A stretch of DNA of 64,000 bases from Martinezella multihospitum (GTDB lineage Bacteria; Pseudomonadota; Alphaproteobacteria; Rhizobiales; Rhizobiaceae): NCBI RefSeq assembly GCF_900094585.1, contig NZ_FMAG01000002.1:326007-390006 (forward strand), in the 5' to 3' direction. Under the pieces are notes generated by a model that ran no database searches, was not told the DNA's origin, and saw only the letters and a program-made list of their open reading frames with translations. Both the position numbers and the translations under genes were made by a program. This document shows, piece by piece, positions 53,520-62,976 of the stretch (the stretch's first letter is position 1; each line of letters opens with the position of its first letter).

Positions 53520-55298
53520 ATGTACAAGGCGCCTGTCGAAGAAATCGCGTTCACGCTGAAACATGTCGCCGGCATGGAGCGCGCCATGGAGGAGGGCGTT
53601 CTCGGCGATCTCAGCACCGATCTTGTCGATGCCATCCTGTCGGAAGCCGGGCGCTTCGCCGGCGAGGAGGTGGAGCCGCTTGCCGAGAACGGCGACAAGC
53701 AAGGCGCAAGGCTGGTGGATGGCAAGGTGGTCCTTCCAGATGGCTGGGAGAAGCTCTATCGCGACTGGACCGCCGGCGGCTGGAATGGCCTGACCGCGCC
53801 GGAGGAGTTCGGTGGGCAGGGCCTGCCGCACATGCTGAATATCGCGACGCTGGAAATGTGGAATTCCGCCTCGATGGCCTTCGGCCTCGCGCCGACGCTG
53901 ACTATGGGGGCGGTCGAGGCGCTACGGGCTCACGGCAGCGAAGACCTCAAGAAGACATATCTGGCAAGGCTCGTCTCGGGCGAGTGGACGGGAACCATGA
54001 ACCTGACGGAGCCGCATGCCGGTTCTGATGTCGGCGCCCTGCGTTCTCGCGCCGAACGCCGCGATGACGGCACCTATCGCATCTTCGGCCAGAAGATTTT
54101 CATCACCTGGGGCGATCACGAAGCGACCGAGAACATCATCCATCTCGTTCTCGCCCGCCTTCCGGATGCGCCTGCCGGCACGCGCGGCATTTCGTTGTTT
54201 CTCGTGCCGAAATTCCTTGTGAAGGAAGACGGCTCGCTGGGCGCACGCAACGACCTTTTCGTGCATTCGCTGGAGCATAAGCTCGGCATCCATGGTTCGC
54301 CGACCTGCACGATGATCTATGGCGACGGCAAATACGGCGCGGAAAAGGGCGCCGTCGGCTGGCTGGTCGGCGAGGAGAACAAGGGCCTCGCCTGCATGTT
54401 CACGATGATGAACAATGCGCGCCTTGCCGTAGGCATCCAGGGTGTTGCGATTGCCGAGGCCGCAACCCAGAAAGCCATCGCCTATGCCCGCGAGCGCACC
54501 CAGGGTCGCGCGCCGGCTACGACCGCATCGGGCATGAGCCCGATCATCGAGCATCCCGATGTCGTGCGCATGCTGCTGACCATGAAGGCGCTGACGCAAG
54601 GCTCGCGCGCAATCTGCTACGCCTGTGCCGAAGCGCTCGATATGTCGCATCGTGATCCGCAGAAGGCACGCTTCTGGCAGGAGCGCGCAGCCCTGCTGAC
54701 GCCGATCGCAAAATCCTTTTCCACCGACGCGGGCGTCGATGTCGCCTCGCTCGGCGTCCAGGTCCATGGCGGCATGGGCTTCATCGAGGAGACGGGCGCG
54801 GCGCGCCTGCTGCGCGATGTGCGCATCGCACCGATCTACGAGGGCACCAACGGTATTCAGGCCATCGATCTTGTGACGCGCAAGCTGACGATCGGCAATG
54901 GCGGTCATGTGCGTGGCTTCATTACCGAATTGCGCGAGATTGCCGATAGTGTCGCAAAATCCAATCTTGAAGGTTTCGGTGAAACGGCCGCGCGTCTGCA
55001 GGCAGCCATTGCCGATCTCGAAAAGACGAGCGAATGGCTCTTGTCGAAGCAGGCAGAAGGTGCCGTCGCCGAGGCTCTGGCGGGCGCCACGCCTTACCAG
55101 CGGCTCTTCGGCCTCGTGCTGACAAGCTCCTATCTGGCCAAGGGGGGCCTTGCCGATGTGAGTGACGGCGAGGGATCCAAGCGCATCGCACTCTGCCGCT
55201 TTGCCGCCGAAAATCTTCTGGCCGAGACTGCCGCTCTCTCTGATCGGGTCATCGCCGGCGCATCCAGCCTTGAAGCCGCCCGCGCCGCACTAGCCTAA
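53520..55298 (+). CDS. Acyl-CoA dehydrogenase with C-terminal extension, DmdC-like
   Basis: 592 residues from ATG 53520 behind GGAGGA. The ACAD fold is shown by MNLTEPHAGSDVGALRSRA and IFGQKIFITWGDHE; the catalytic Glu lies in IAPIYEGTNGIQAIDL (around residue 442). An extra C-terminal domain (from about 460) is seen in the long type, to which 3-methylmercaptopropionyl-CoA dehydrogenase (DmdC) belongs. In other proteins of this type the substrate is a fatty acyl-CoA, so the true one is open. It is 9 bases from a crotonase gene, forming a two-gene operon. Confidence 0.85.
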   Translation: MYKAPVEEIAFTLKHVAGMERAMEEGVLGDLSTDLVDAILSEAGRFAGEEVEPLAENGDKQGARLVDGKVVLPDGWEKLYRDWTAGGWNGLTAPEEFGGQGLPHMLNIATLEMWNSASMAFGLAPTLTMGAVEALRAHGSEDLKKTYLARLVSGEWTGTMNLTEPHAGSDVGALRSRAERRDDGTYRIFGQKIFITWGDHEATENIIHLVLARLPDAPAGTRGISLFLVPKFLVKEDGSLGARNDLFVHSLEHKLGIHGSPTCTMIYGDGKYGAEKGAVGWLVGEENKGLACMFTMMNNARLAVGIQGVAIAEAATQKAIAYARERTQGRAPATTASGMSPIIEHPDVVRMLLTMKALTQGSRAICYACAEALDMSHRDPQKARFWQERAALLTPIAKSFSTDAGVDVASLGVQVHGGMGFIEETGAARLLRDVRIAPIYEGTNGIQAIDLVTRKLTIGNGGHVRGFITELREIADSVAKSNLEGFGETAARLQAAIADLEKTSEWLLSKQAEGAVAEALAGATPYQRLFGLVLTSSYLAKGGLADVSDGEGSKRIALCRFAAENLLAETAALSDRVIAGASSLEAARAALA

Positions 55299-55307
55299 GG
55301 AAAAGCC

Positions 55308-56060
55308 ATGACCGACCACATCCTGATCGAACGCCCCGAGACTGCGCCGCAGGTCCAGATAATCCGCTTCAACCGGCCGGAAAAGAAGAATGCAATCACG
55401 CGTGCCATGTATCAGACGATGACCGATGCGGTGAAGGCGGCGGAGGACGATCCGGATATCCGCGTCCACGTATTCCTCGGCACCGAAGGCTGTTTTTCCG
55501 CCGGCAATGACCTAGCCGATTTCCTCGCCTTCGCCATGAGCGGCAATATGGGGCGTGAAGTCATTGATTTCCTCGTCGCGCTGGCGAGTACGAAGAAGCC
55601 CGTCGTCTCCGGCGTCGATGGCCTGGCGATCGGCATCGGCACGACGATCCATCTGCATTGCGATCTGACGATTGCTTCCGATCGCAGTCTGTTCAAGACG
55701 CCTTTCGTCGATCTTGCCCTTGTTCCCGAGGCTGCCTCAAGCCTGCTTGCCCCACGCGTGATGGGCCATCAACGCGCTTTCGCCCTGCTTGCCCTCGGCG
55801 AAGGTCTTTCCGCTGCCGAAGCCAAGGAAACCGGCCTGATCTGGAAAGTGGTTGCGCCGGAAGCCGTGGAGGCCGAAACGCTGTTGCTCGCAACAAAGCT
55901 CGCCGCCAAGCCGCCAGAAGCCCTTCGGATCGCCCGCGACCTGATGCGCGGGTCGCCGGATGCTGTGCTTGATCGGATCCAGAAAGAGGCTGAACATTTC
56001 GCCGCCCAGTTGAAAAGCGCCGAGGCGAGGGCGGCCTTCGAAGCATTCATGAAGCGGTAA
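55308..56060 (+). CDS. Enoyl-CoA hydratase/isomerase
   Basis: 250 residues. The crotonase fold is seen in VQIIRFNRPEKKNAITRAMY, CFSAGNDLADF (oxyanion hole) and GVDGLAIGIGTTIHLHCDLTIAS, with an active-site Glu in LALVPEAASS. The enzyme would hydrate or isomerise the enoyl-CoA made by the dehydrogenase encoded just upstream. The substrate is unknown. A palindromic repeat lies after the stop codon. Confidence 0.88.
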   Translation: MTDHILIERPETAPQVQIIRFNRPEKKNAITRAMYQTMTDAVKAAEDDPDIRVHVFLGTEGCFSAGNDLADFLAFAMSGNMGREVIDFLVALASTKKPVVSGVDGLAIGIGTTIHLHCDLTIASDRSLFKTPFVDLALVPEAASSLLAPRVMGHQRAFALLALGEGLSAAEAKETGLIWKVVAPEAVEAETLLLATKLAAKPPEALRIARDLMRGSPDAVLDRIQKEAEHFAAQLKSAEARAAFEAFMKR

Positions 56061-56072
56061 ACCAACCCGCTC

Positions 56073-56240
56073 TCGTGGTTCGAGACGGCCCTTCAGGCCT
56101 CCTCACCATGAGGGCTAGTCTTCGCACCAGCCTCTCAAGGCCACAAACCCTCAGGCGGTCGAAGCATGAATCTACTCGGAGGACATCCTCCGCCCTCATA
56201 GTGAGGTGCGAAGCCTGAAAGGCGTAGCCTCGAACCACGA
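56073..56240. repeat. Long imperfect inverted repeat
   Basis: TCGTGGTTCGAGACGG from 56073 to about 56114 and its counterpart ..GCCTCGAACCACGA ending at 56240 (starting at 56194) are reverse complements, with a few indels and mismatches. The arms include GAGGCCTGAAG-type and CCATGAGGG-type blocks. The 80 bases between them have no gene. The repeat fills most of the 210-base gap between the crotonase gene and the converging methyltransferase gene. It looks like another rhizobial palindromic family. Confidence 0.8.
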
Positions 56241-56271
56241 AGGTCGGCCACCAAATTCGTGGCGAAGATAA

Positions 56272-57522
56272 TTACTTTTCCAGTGCCACCACCACCTCGA
56301 CATGCGAGGTCCACAGGAACTGGTCAATCGGCGTCACCCGCGTAATGCGGTAGCCGCCCTCGACCAGGATAGCGAGATCGCGGGCGAGCGTCAGCGGGTT
56401 GCAGGAGACGGCGACGATCTTTTTCACCTGGGAGCGCGCGAGTTCCTTGCTCTGGAATTCCGCGCCGGCGCGAGGCGGGTCGAAGACGACGGCGTCATAA
56501 ACCTTCAGTTCCTGCATCATCAACGGCCGTCGAAAGAGATCGCGACGTTCGATGCTGACGGGCTTCAGTCCCTGCGTATTGCGGGCAGCGTGATCCAATG
56601 CCGCAAGCGGCTTGTCTTCGCTTTCGACCGCATGCACGCGCCCGATCCGCGCCAGGCGAAGCGAAAAGGTGCCGTTGCCGGCGAAGAGATCGGCAATGCG
56701 CTTCGCCTTGCCGACATGGCTTGCAACCAGCTCCGCCATGGCGTCCTCGGCCTGTTTGGTCGCCTGCGTGAAGGCACCGGGCGGCGGCGCAACCTGCACG
56801 CCGCCGAAATCGATCATCGGTTTCACCGGTTCCACCAGGATCTCGCCGTTCAGCGAAACGCGGGCGATGTCGCGAAGCGACAGCACTGTTTCGATCGTGC
56901 TGCGGCGCTGCTTGTCCGAAAGCGACTTGATGCCGTCGACGGCAAGGTCGAGGCCGGTCTGCGTCTCCAATACGGAGATGCGGAAGGCTTCGGCATTGAT
57001 GGCGATTGCCGCGCCGATCGTCTTGATCGCCGGCAGGCGGGCCATGATGCCGGCCGAGGCGATGGGACATTCCTCGATAGCGACGATGTGGTGGCTTTCA
57101 GCCTGGTTGAAGCCGATCAGCATATCCTTTTCGGTCTTGCGCGCCGCGAAGACGACCCGGCGCCGCTCGCCCGGATGCGCGACAACGATATCGTCGACCT
57201 CTGGCGTCAGGCCCTTCGAGCGTAGCGCATCGACCACAAGCTGGCGCTTGAAGGCGCGATAAGGCGCATCGGCATAATGCTGCAGGCTGCAGCCGCCGCA
57301 GGCGCCGTTGACGCCATGCGGGCCGAAATGCCGACAGTGCGGCTCCTGCCGGTCCGGCGAAGCCGTCGTGATCGACATCAGCGTGCCCTGGTTCTTCACC
57401 CGCGCGATGGCGACGGTTTCGCCCGGCAGCGTGAAGGGCACATAGATCGGGCCATCGGCGCCCTGCGCAATGCCGTCGCCCTGGGCGCCGAGCTTCTGGA
57501 TGGTGATGGTTTCGGTGCTCAT
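56272..57522 (-). CDS. Class I SAM-dependent RNA methyltransferase, RumA/TrmA family
   Basis: 416 residues. A TRAM-like N-terminus (ITIQKLGAQGDGIAQ) precedes iron-sulfur cysteines (HCRHFG, GACGGCSLQHY, ECPIA), which is the RumA/RlmD arrangement. The SAM domain contains IADLFAGNGTFSLRLARIG, FDPPRAGAE and the catalytic SCNPLT. It makes a 5-methyluridine in 23S rRNA or tRNA; which position is not settled. Its start overlaps the tlyA stop (ATGA), so the two are translated in step. Confidence 0.9.
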   Translation of the reverse strand: MSTETITIQKLGAQGDGIAQGADGPIYVPFTLPGETVAIARVKNQGTLMSITTASPDRQEPHCRHFGPHGVNGACGGCSLQHYADAPYRAFKRQLVVDALRSKGLTPEVDDIVVAHPGERRRVVFAARKTEKDMLIGFNQAESHHIVAIEECPIASAGIMARLPAIKTIGAAIAINAEAFRISVLETQTGLDLAVDGIKSLSDKQRRSTIETVLSLRDIARVSLNGEILVEPVKPMIDFGGVQVAPPPGAFTQATKQAEDAMAELVASHVGKAKRIADLFAGNGTFSLRLARIGRVHAVESEDKPLAALDHAARNTQGLKPVSIERRDLFRRPLMMQELKVYDAVVFDPPRAGAEFQSKELARSQVKKIVAVSCNPLTLARDLAILVEGGYRITRVTPIDQFLWTSHVEVVVALEK

Positions 57523-58259
57523 GGCTTGATCCCTGCGAGAAGAAATTCCTGGTTGCCGTCGCCGCCCGCGATCGGCGAAGCGATGAGGCCGAGGCTTTTC
57601 CAGCCCATATCCTCGGTGAACCAGCGCTCGAGTTCGGCCGCCACCGCCGGAGCGGAGGAGGGGTCCTTCAGGAGGCCGGCCTTGCCGATCGCATCGCGGC
57701 CCGCCTCGAATTGCGGTTTCACGAGCAGCGCCGCCCGCGCGCCATGTTCGGCAAGCGCGAGCGTCGGCGCGAGAGCCAGCTTCAGCGAAATGAAGGAGAC
57801 ATCGGAAACGACGAAGGTGAAAGGCTCGCCGATATCGTCGGCAGTCAGGTTGCGCGCGTTCAAACCCTCGATATTGGTCACGCGCTGATCCTTCGCTATG
57901 CGCGGATGCATCTGGTCGTGGCCGACGTCGATTGCCGTGACATGGGCAGCGCCGCGCTCAAGCAGCACCTCGGTAAAGCCGCCTGTCGATGCGCCGACAT
58001 CGAGACAACGTTGTCCCTTCGGATCGAGGCCGAAATGGTCGAGCGCAGCCACCAGCTTCAACGCCGCGCGTGAGACGTAGTCCTGCGCCGGATCGTCGAT
58101 ACTGATGTCAGCGCTTTCGGAAAAAAGTGCTCCTGGTTTCGTCACGATCTTGCCGTTTACGGTCACCGTGCCGCGCTGGATTGCATCGCGCGCCCGTGAT
58201 CGGCTTGCAAAGAGCGAGAGGGTAACGAGGAGCTGGTCGAGGCGTTGCGGTTCGGACAT
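57519..58259 (-). CDS. tlyA: TlyA family rRNA 2'-O-methyltransferase
   Basis: 246 residues. An S4 domain (RLDQLLVTLSLFASRSRARDAIQRGTVTVNGKIV) precedes an FtsJ-like methyltransferase domain with CLDVGASTGGFTEVLLERGA. TlyA proteins 2'-O-methylate ribosomal RNA; some were first called hemolysins. The next gene overlaps the stop by four bases (ATGA), and that gene is also an RNA methyltransferase. Confidence 0.93.
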   Translation of the reverse strand: MSEPQRLDQLLVTLSLFASRSRARDAIQRGTVTVNGKIVTKPGALFSESADISIDDPAQDYVSRAALKLVAALDHFGLDPKGQRCLDVGASTGGFTEVLLERGAAHVTAIDVGHDQMHPRIAKDQRVTNIEGLNARNLTADDIGEPFTFVVSDVSFISLKLALAPTLALAEHGARAALLVKPQFEAGRDAIGKAGLLKDPSSAPAVAAELERWFTEDMGWKSLGLIASPIAGGDGNQEFLLAGIKP

Positions 58260-58371
58260 GGGCTGTCCATGCCGGGCAATGCGTTATGTTGCAAGCCTTT
58301 TATGCTGATATCGACATTGACGGCGGATCGCGGCCGGCGATAATCGCCGGCATCAACAGGCGAGGGGCATC

Positions 58372-59379
58372 ATGCGGAAGATCGTTAGCTTAGCGGCGTT
58401 ACCGGCGATGTTCGCCGCTCCAGTTATGGCGAACGACACGATGGCCGAGCTGAAGACGGGCGGTCTCGCCTATGTTCGCACCGGCGATATCAGCATGGAT
58501 CAGGAAAAGCTGTTCATTTCGGCAGAGCAGGTCCGTGTCGATTATGTCTTCGAAAACACGTCCGACAAGGATGTCGAAAGCGTCGTCGCCTTTCCGATGC
58601 CCGATATCAAGGGCGACATCGACAGCATGGTCGATGCCGGAAATGTCGATTCCGACAATTTCCTCGGCTTCACCGTCACACAGGACGGCAAGGCCATCAC
58701 CCCGACTCTGCAGCAGCGCGTATCGGTTGCCGGGGTCGACATGACCGATGAACTGAAAGCGCACGGCGTGCCGCTGCTGCCACTCAGCAAGGCGGCGACG
58801 GATGCAGTCGCCAAGTTACCCATTGATGTGCTCGAGGACTGGACAGCCCGCGGTCTGATCGCCGATGACGAATACGACGCTGACGGCCAGGGCATGAAAC
58901 ATCATCCGACGCCGATGTGGACGCTGCACACGACCTATTGGTGGCGCACCAAGTTTCCGGCCAAGGCCAGGATTGCAGTGGAGCATCGCTACAAGCCAAG
59001 CGTCGGCGGCACCGTTGCCATCACCTTCGCCGGCAACGAAGATTACCAGAAGCAGCAGTTGCAGAACTATCGCGCCAAATACTGTCTCGACGAAACGTTT
59101 CTGAAGACGGCGGTCAAGCTTGCCGCGGCGGCCGACAAGGGTGGTCGCGGTTATACCGAGAGCTGGATTTCCTACGTGCTGACGACGGGCGCCAACTGGT
59201 CCGGCCCGATCAAGCATTTCGAGCTGACGGTCGATAAGGGCAACCCCGAGAACTACATCAGCTTCTGCGGTACGAATGTGAAGAAAATTGGCGCGACGAC
59301 GTTCCAGATAACGGCGCAGGATTTTTATCCGGAGCACGATCTGGATATCCTGATCCTGGCCGCGGCGGCGGTGAACTAG
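58372..59379 (+). CDS. DUF4424 secreted protein
   Basis: 335 residues with a signal peptide (MRKIVSLAALPAMFAAPVMA-N). The family begins just after it (DTMAELKTGGLAYVRTGDISMDQEKLFIS), typical of DUF4424. Cysteines in KYCLDE and ISFCGTN may form a disulfide. The function is unknown; such proteins are predicted to be exported. It is divergent from tlyA and followed by a chemoreceptor gene. Confidence 0.82.
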   Translation: MRKIVSLAALPAMFAAPVMANDTMAELKTGGLAYVRTGDISMDQEKLFISAEQVRVDYVFENTSDKDVESVVAFPMPDIKGDIDSMVDAGNVDSDNFLGFTVTQDGKAITPTLQQRVSVAGVDMTDELKAHGVPLLPLSKAATDAVAKLPIDVLEDWTARGLIADDEYDADGQGMKHHPTPMWTLHTTYWWRTKFPAKARIAVEHRYKPSVGGTVAITFAGNEDYQKQQLQNYRAKYCLDETFLKTAVKLAAAADKGGRGYTESWISYVLTTGANWSGPIKHFELTVDKGNPENYISFCGTNVKKIGATTFQITAQDFYPEHDLDILILAAAAVN

Positions 59380-59603
59380 CGCTGAGCTGAGCGGTCCCCG
59401 CAAATTAAATAAATTTAAAGCCGAAGCCTCTACTCATGCCGGGGATTGCGGTGATCCGTTTTCAGGTTACCGCCTGCCATGAAGGCTTCGCGCATCCGCG
59501 TCCCAATCATGCCCTCCCTGAATTATTCGAGTGTCGGCCGTATTCCCTCCCGATGACGGCCGGACGATGCTCGCCAGGACCGGCGCTCAGGAGGCGCTCG
59601 CTC

Positions 59604-61550
59604 ATGTTTGCGAAAAAACTCTCTTTGAATGGCAAGCTTGCCATTACATTTACGGCCCTGATCGCCATTTTTGCCTGCGTTTCCGCTTTCGTCTACGCAA
59701 AGCAGGATGTGTCGGCTGGAGCCGCTGCCGAGCAGGCAAAGTCGCAGCAGCTCGTCAGCCTGATCGACGACTCCCTGCAGGCGATGCTGGAGCAGGCCGT
59801 CAATCTGCGCGGTTTTCTGCTTTTGCGCAGCGAAAGCACCTACGGCGATATCTTCAACAATCGCGAGCGGATGCTGAAGAGCATTGCAGCCGCGAAGGAG
59901 GCAGCCGCCGATTCTCCGGACCTGCTGCAGGCGATCGATAACATGCAGAAGGCTGCCGATCTCTATTTCCATCAGCTCGCGGAGCCACAGGCTAAGGCGC
60001 GCAAGGAAACCGAGATGCCGCTCGACCAGATCGTCAAGATCGGCCAGAACGAAACCAAGGGTCAGCTTGATGGCTTCCGCGAGGCGGCTGGCAAGATCAA
60101 GCAGGCCGCCCGCGCCAAGGCGAGCGACCTGGCAGCCATGCAGGACGATGCCAATGGCGATCTTCGCCTGACGCTCATCGTCGGCGGTATCTTCGCCTCG
60201 CTCGCCGCCGCCGTGCTTGCATGGCTGCTGTCGCGGATCATCGTGCGCCCGATCGTCGGCATGACGGCTGCAATGGGGCGCCTGGCAAATGGCGAGCATG
60301 ACGTCGAAGTCCCGGCTGTTGGCCGCGGCGACGAAATCGGCCGCATGGCCGATGCCGTCCTCGTCTTCAAGCAGGCGGGGATCGAGAAGCTGCGTCTTGC
60401 CGGTGAGACCGAGCGCATGCGCGGCGATGCCGAACGCCAGCGCCTGATGAATGATGAGCAGAAGGCGCGGGAGGAAGGTGAAATCCGTTTCGCCATGGAA
60501 GCGCTCGCCGGTGGTCTCTCGGCTCTGTCGTCGGGCAATGTCGCAACCCGCCTCCACAACAGTTTTGCACCGCAATTCGACAGTGTTCGCGCCGATTTCA
60601 ACAATGCAGTCGAGAAGCTGGAAGCCGCCCTGCAGTCCGTCGGCTCCAATGCCCGCGCCATCAATGCGGGTGCTGACGAAATCCGGTCGGCCGCCGACGA
60701 TCTGGCGCATCGCACCGAGCAGCAGGCCGCTGCGGTCGAAGAGACGGCCGCAGCGCTGGAAGAGGTCACGACCACGGTTCGCGACTCTGCCAAGCGGGCC
60801 GAAGATGTCGGCCACCTCGTCGAACGCGCCCGCCTCGGCGCGGAACGGTCTGGCGAAGTGGTTCGCAAAGCCGTCTCGGCCATGCAGCAGATCGAGAAAT
60901 CCTCGGGCGAGATCAGCAACATCATCAGCGTCATCGACGATATCGCCTTCCAGACCAATCTCTTGGCGCTGAACGCCGGCGTCGAGGCCGCGCGTGCGGG
61001 GGATGCCGGCAAGGGCTTTGCAGTCGTTGCCCAGGAAGTGCGCGAGCTTGCCCAGCGCTCCGCCAACGCGGCCAAGGAGATCAAATCGCTCATCACGACG
61101 TCGAGCGATCAGGTCAATACTGGTGTGTCGCTGGTCGGCGAGACCGGCAAGGCGCTGGAACTGATCGTTTCGGAAGTGCAGGAAATCAACCGCCATGTCG
61201 GCGCGATCGTGACTGCGACCCGCGAGCAATCGACCGGCCTGCAGGAGATCAACACGGCCGTCAACAACATGGACCAGGGCACGCAGAAGAATGCCGCCAT
61301 GGTCGAGGAGCAGACGGCGGCAAGCCACGCGCTCGCCCGCGAAGCTGCGGCGCTCAACGAGCTGCTCCAGCAGTTCCGTCTCGGCGATGCCACACAGGCT
61401 GCACCTGTCCGGCCGGCCGTTGCGACCGCACGCTCGAAACCGGCCGCATCGCCAGCTCGGGCTCTCGGCCGCACGGTTGCCAAGGCCTTCGCCGGAAAGG
61501 CAACCGCCGCGGCTGCCGCCACCGCGCGGGACGATTGGGAGGAGTTCTGA
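59604..61550 (+). CDS. Methyl-accepting chemotaxis protein with CheR-tethering end
   Basis: 648 residues from ATG 59604, with AGGAGG 9 bases upstream. Membrane helix about 11-31, a helical periplasmic sensor (about 35-185), second helix about 190-212, HAMP about 213-265, then the signalling domain with [27 protein letters not shown] flexible Ala/Pro tail ends in the pentapeptide DWEEF (644-648), the pattern that tethers CheR/CheB in other bacteria. The ligand is unknown. It is one of two receptors in this window; no che genes lie nearby. Confidence 0.92.
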   Translation: MFAKKLSLNGKLAITFTALIAIFACVSAFVYAKQDVSAGAAAEQAKSQQLVSLIDDSLQAMLEQAVNLRGFLLLRSESTYGDIFNNRERMLKSIAAAKEAAADSPDLLQAIDNMQKAADLYFHQLAEPQAKARKETEMPLDQIVKIGQNETKGQLDGFREAAGKIKQAARAKASDLAAMQDDANGDLRLTLIVGGIFASLAAAVLAWLLSRIIVRPIVGMTAAMGRLANGEHDVEVPAVGRGDEIGRMADAVLVFKQAGIEKLRLAGETERMRGDAERQRLMNDEQKAREEGEIRFAMEALAGGLSALSSGNVATRLHNSFAPQFDSVRADFNNAVEKLEAALQSVGSNARAINAGADEIRSAADDLAHRTEQQAAAVEETAAALEEVTTTVRDSAKRAEDVGHLVERARLGAERSGEVVRKAVSAMQQIEKSSGEISNIISVIDDIAFQTNLLALNAGVEAARAGDAGKGFAVVAQEVRELAQRSANAAKEIKSLITTSSDQVNTGVSLVGETGKALELIVSEVQEINRHVGAIVTATREQSTGLQEINTAVNNMDQGTQKNAAMVEEQTAASHALAREAAALNELLQQFRLGDATQAAPVRPAVATARSKPAASPARALGRTVAKAFAGKATAAAAATARDDWEEF

Positions 61551-61884
61551 TCGTCCGACGATGGCTTCGTGGGCGCGCTTTAGCGGCGGCTCACGGCGAA
61601 TCATCTTTATGAACTTCGTCGGCCCGTCGCTTTGCGGCGGGCCGCTTCGTTTTTTCACTGTGTGTATGAGAGCGTCATCATCTGTGGCCTGTCCGACTTT
61701 GGTGCAGCGCCGCCGCGCCTGAAGCGTTCTTTCTCTTGAAGAACGGCTCTTTGGGTCGTGACCTTGTTTTCAGCGAACCATCCTTTGGTCAAGATTTATT
61801 AAATATTTGATCGGTGGCGGGGTTGCCCTGAGCGGTGAACCACCATTCTTATAAAATGCGTGATGATTGCTGAGGGAGATTCGA
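61551..61884. other. Gap between chemoreceptor and GGDEF genes
   Basis: 334 bases. It holds one terminator (61621-61655) and otherwise no feature I recognise. The promoter of the GGDEF gene is expected near its right end, where the DNA turns AT-rich (61790-61870). Confidence 0.45.
61621..61655 (+). terminator. Terminator after the chemoreceptor gene
   Basis: GGCCCGTCGC (61621-61630) pairs with GCGGCGGGCC (61634-61643), a 10-bp stem with one wobble and a 3-base loop, then GCTTCGTTTTTT. It lies 70 bases after the stop codon. Confidence 0.85.
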
Positions 61885-62922
61885 ATGGGACAGCTCGTCC
61901 GAGTTCCGGCCAATGAAACACAAAGGCTTTTGGCCGTGCGGTCCCTGAATGCGATTCACAGCGGTCCGACTCCGGAGCTCGCAACCCTTGCGGAACTGGC
62001 GAGAGGCGTGTTCGAGACGCCCTATGCGGCAATCAATATCATCGATGAGGACTGGCAGCGCATAGCAGGGCAGGCAGGGCTGAAGATCGCCGAATGCTCG
62101 CGCGATATGTCGATCTGCACGCGGGTAGTATTCGATGATGAGCTGCTGGTCCTTCCTGATCTTACGGAGGAACCGGAGCTGAAGACTGCTCCTTTCGTGC
62201 TCGACGATCCCCATTTTCGCTTTTATGCCGGTGCGCCGGTGCGATTGGAAAACGGTCTGCCGGTAGGCGCCTTCTGCATCCTCGATCAGAGACCGAGGCA
62301 ATTTTCCTCGAGCGAGGAGCAGAGCCTCATGCGGTTCGCCCAGATCGCAAGCGCGCTCCTGCGGCTGCAAAAAACGAACTTGCTGATGGGAATAGCCGAG
62401 AATGGCCTGCGCGCGGCGGCCATGACCGATCCGCTGACCCGTTTCTTCAATCGGTCGGCCTTGGAAGCCGTTGTCGATGGTGCGTTGAGCACGGCGATAG
62501 CGACCGGCAGCAATTTCGGCGTCCTCTATCTCGACATGGACGGCTTCAAATCAATCAACGATCGTTTCGGTCACAATGTCGGCGACGAAGTTCTGTGCGA
62601 GGCATCGGTGCGTATCCGTTCGGTCCTGCGCGCGGACGACATCGTCGTGCGCATGGGCGGTGATGAGTTCGCGATATTCGTCCCCGACTCGCCTGACAAG
62701 AATGCGCTCGTGTCCCTGTCAGAACGGCTGCTTGCCGCTTTCAGGGCGCCCTTTGCGGTGGATGGCGTGTCGATTTTCGCAAGGCTCAGCATCGGCGCCG
62801 CCCTCGCGCCACATGATGGCGCGACGCGTATCTTGCTGTTGAAGAACGTCGATTCTGCGCTCTATCAGGCAAAGGCAGCAGGACGGGACCGCGTAGCGGT
62901 CTTTAATGCACTCGATGCCTGA
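61885..62922 (+). CDS. Diguanylate cyclase with GAF sensor domain
   Basis: 345 residues from ATG 61885 behind GAGGGAGAT. An N-terminal GAF domain (about residues 25-160, with YAAINIIDEDWQRIAG and FYAGAPVRLENGLPVG) is joined to a GGDEF domain (about 178-340). The active-site motif GGDEF is at residues 258-262, so the enzyme should make cyclic-di-GMP. Arg249-Ala-Asp-Asp252 five residues earlier is an intact inhibitory (I) site, so product inhibition is expected. No EAL domain is present. The gene is upstream of, and convergent with, dxs. Confidence 0.93.
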   Translation: MGQLVRVPANETQRLLAVRSLNAIHSGPTPELATLAELARGVFETPYAAINIIDEDWQRIAGQAGLKIAECSRDMSICTRVVFDDELLVLPDLTEEPELKTAPFVLDDPHFRFYAGAPVRLENGLPVGAFCILDQRPRQFSSSEEQSLMRFAQIASALLRLQKTNLLMGIAENGLRAAAMTDPLTRFFNRSALEAVVDGALSTAIATGSNFGVLYLDMDGFKSINDRFGHNVGDEVLCEASVRIRSVLRADDIVVRMGGDEFAIFVPDSPDKNALVSLSERLLAAFRAPFAVDGVSIFARLSIGAALAPHDGATRILLLKNVDSALYQAKAAGRDRVAVFNALDA

Positions 62923-62976
62923 TGCGCTCGGACCTGACGATATCAGGCAGCCGTAGGGCCGCCTGATTTTTACGCA

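Noticed and set aside
59523..61658. 711-residue minus-strand frame opposite the chemoreceptor
   Set aside because: The chemoreceptor signalling core is complete on the plus strand; the opposite frame is charged and featureless.
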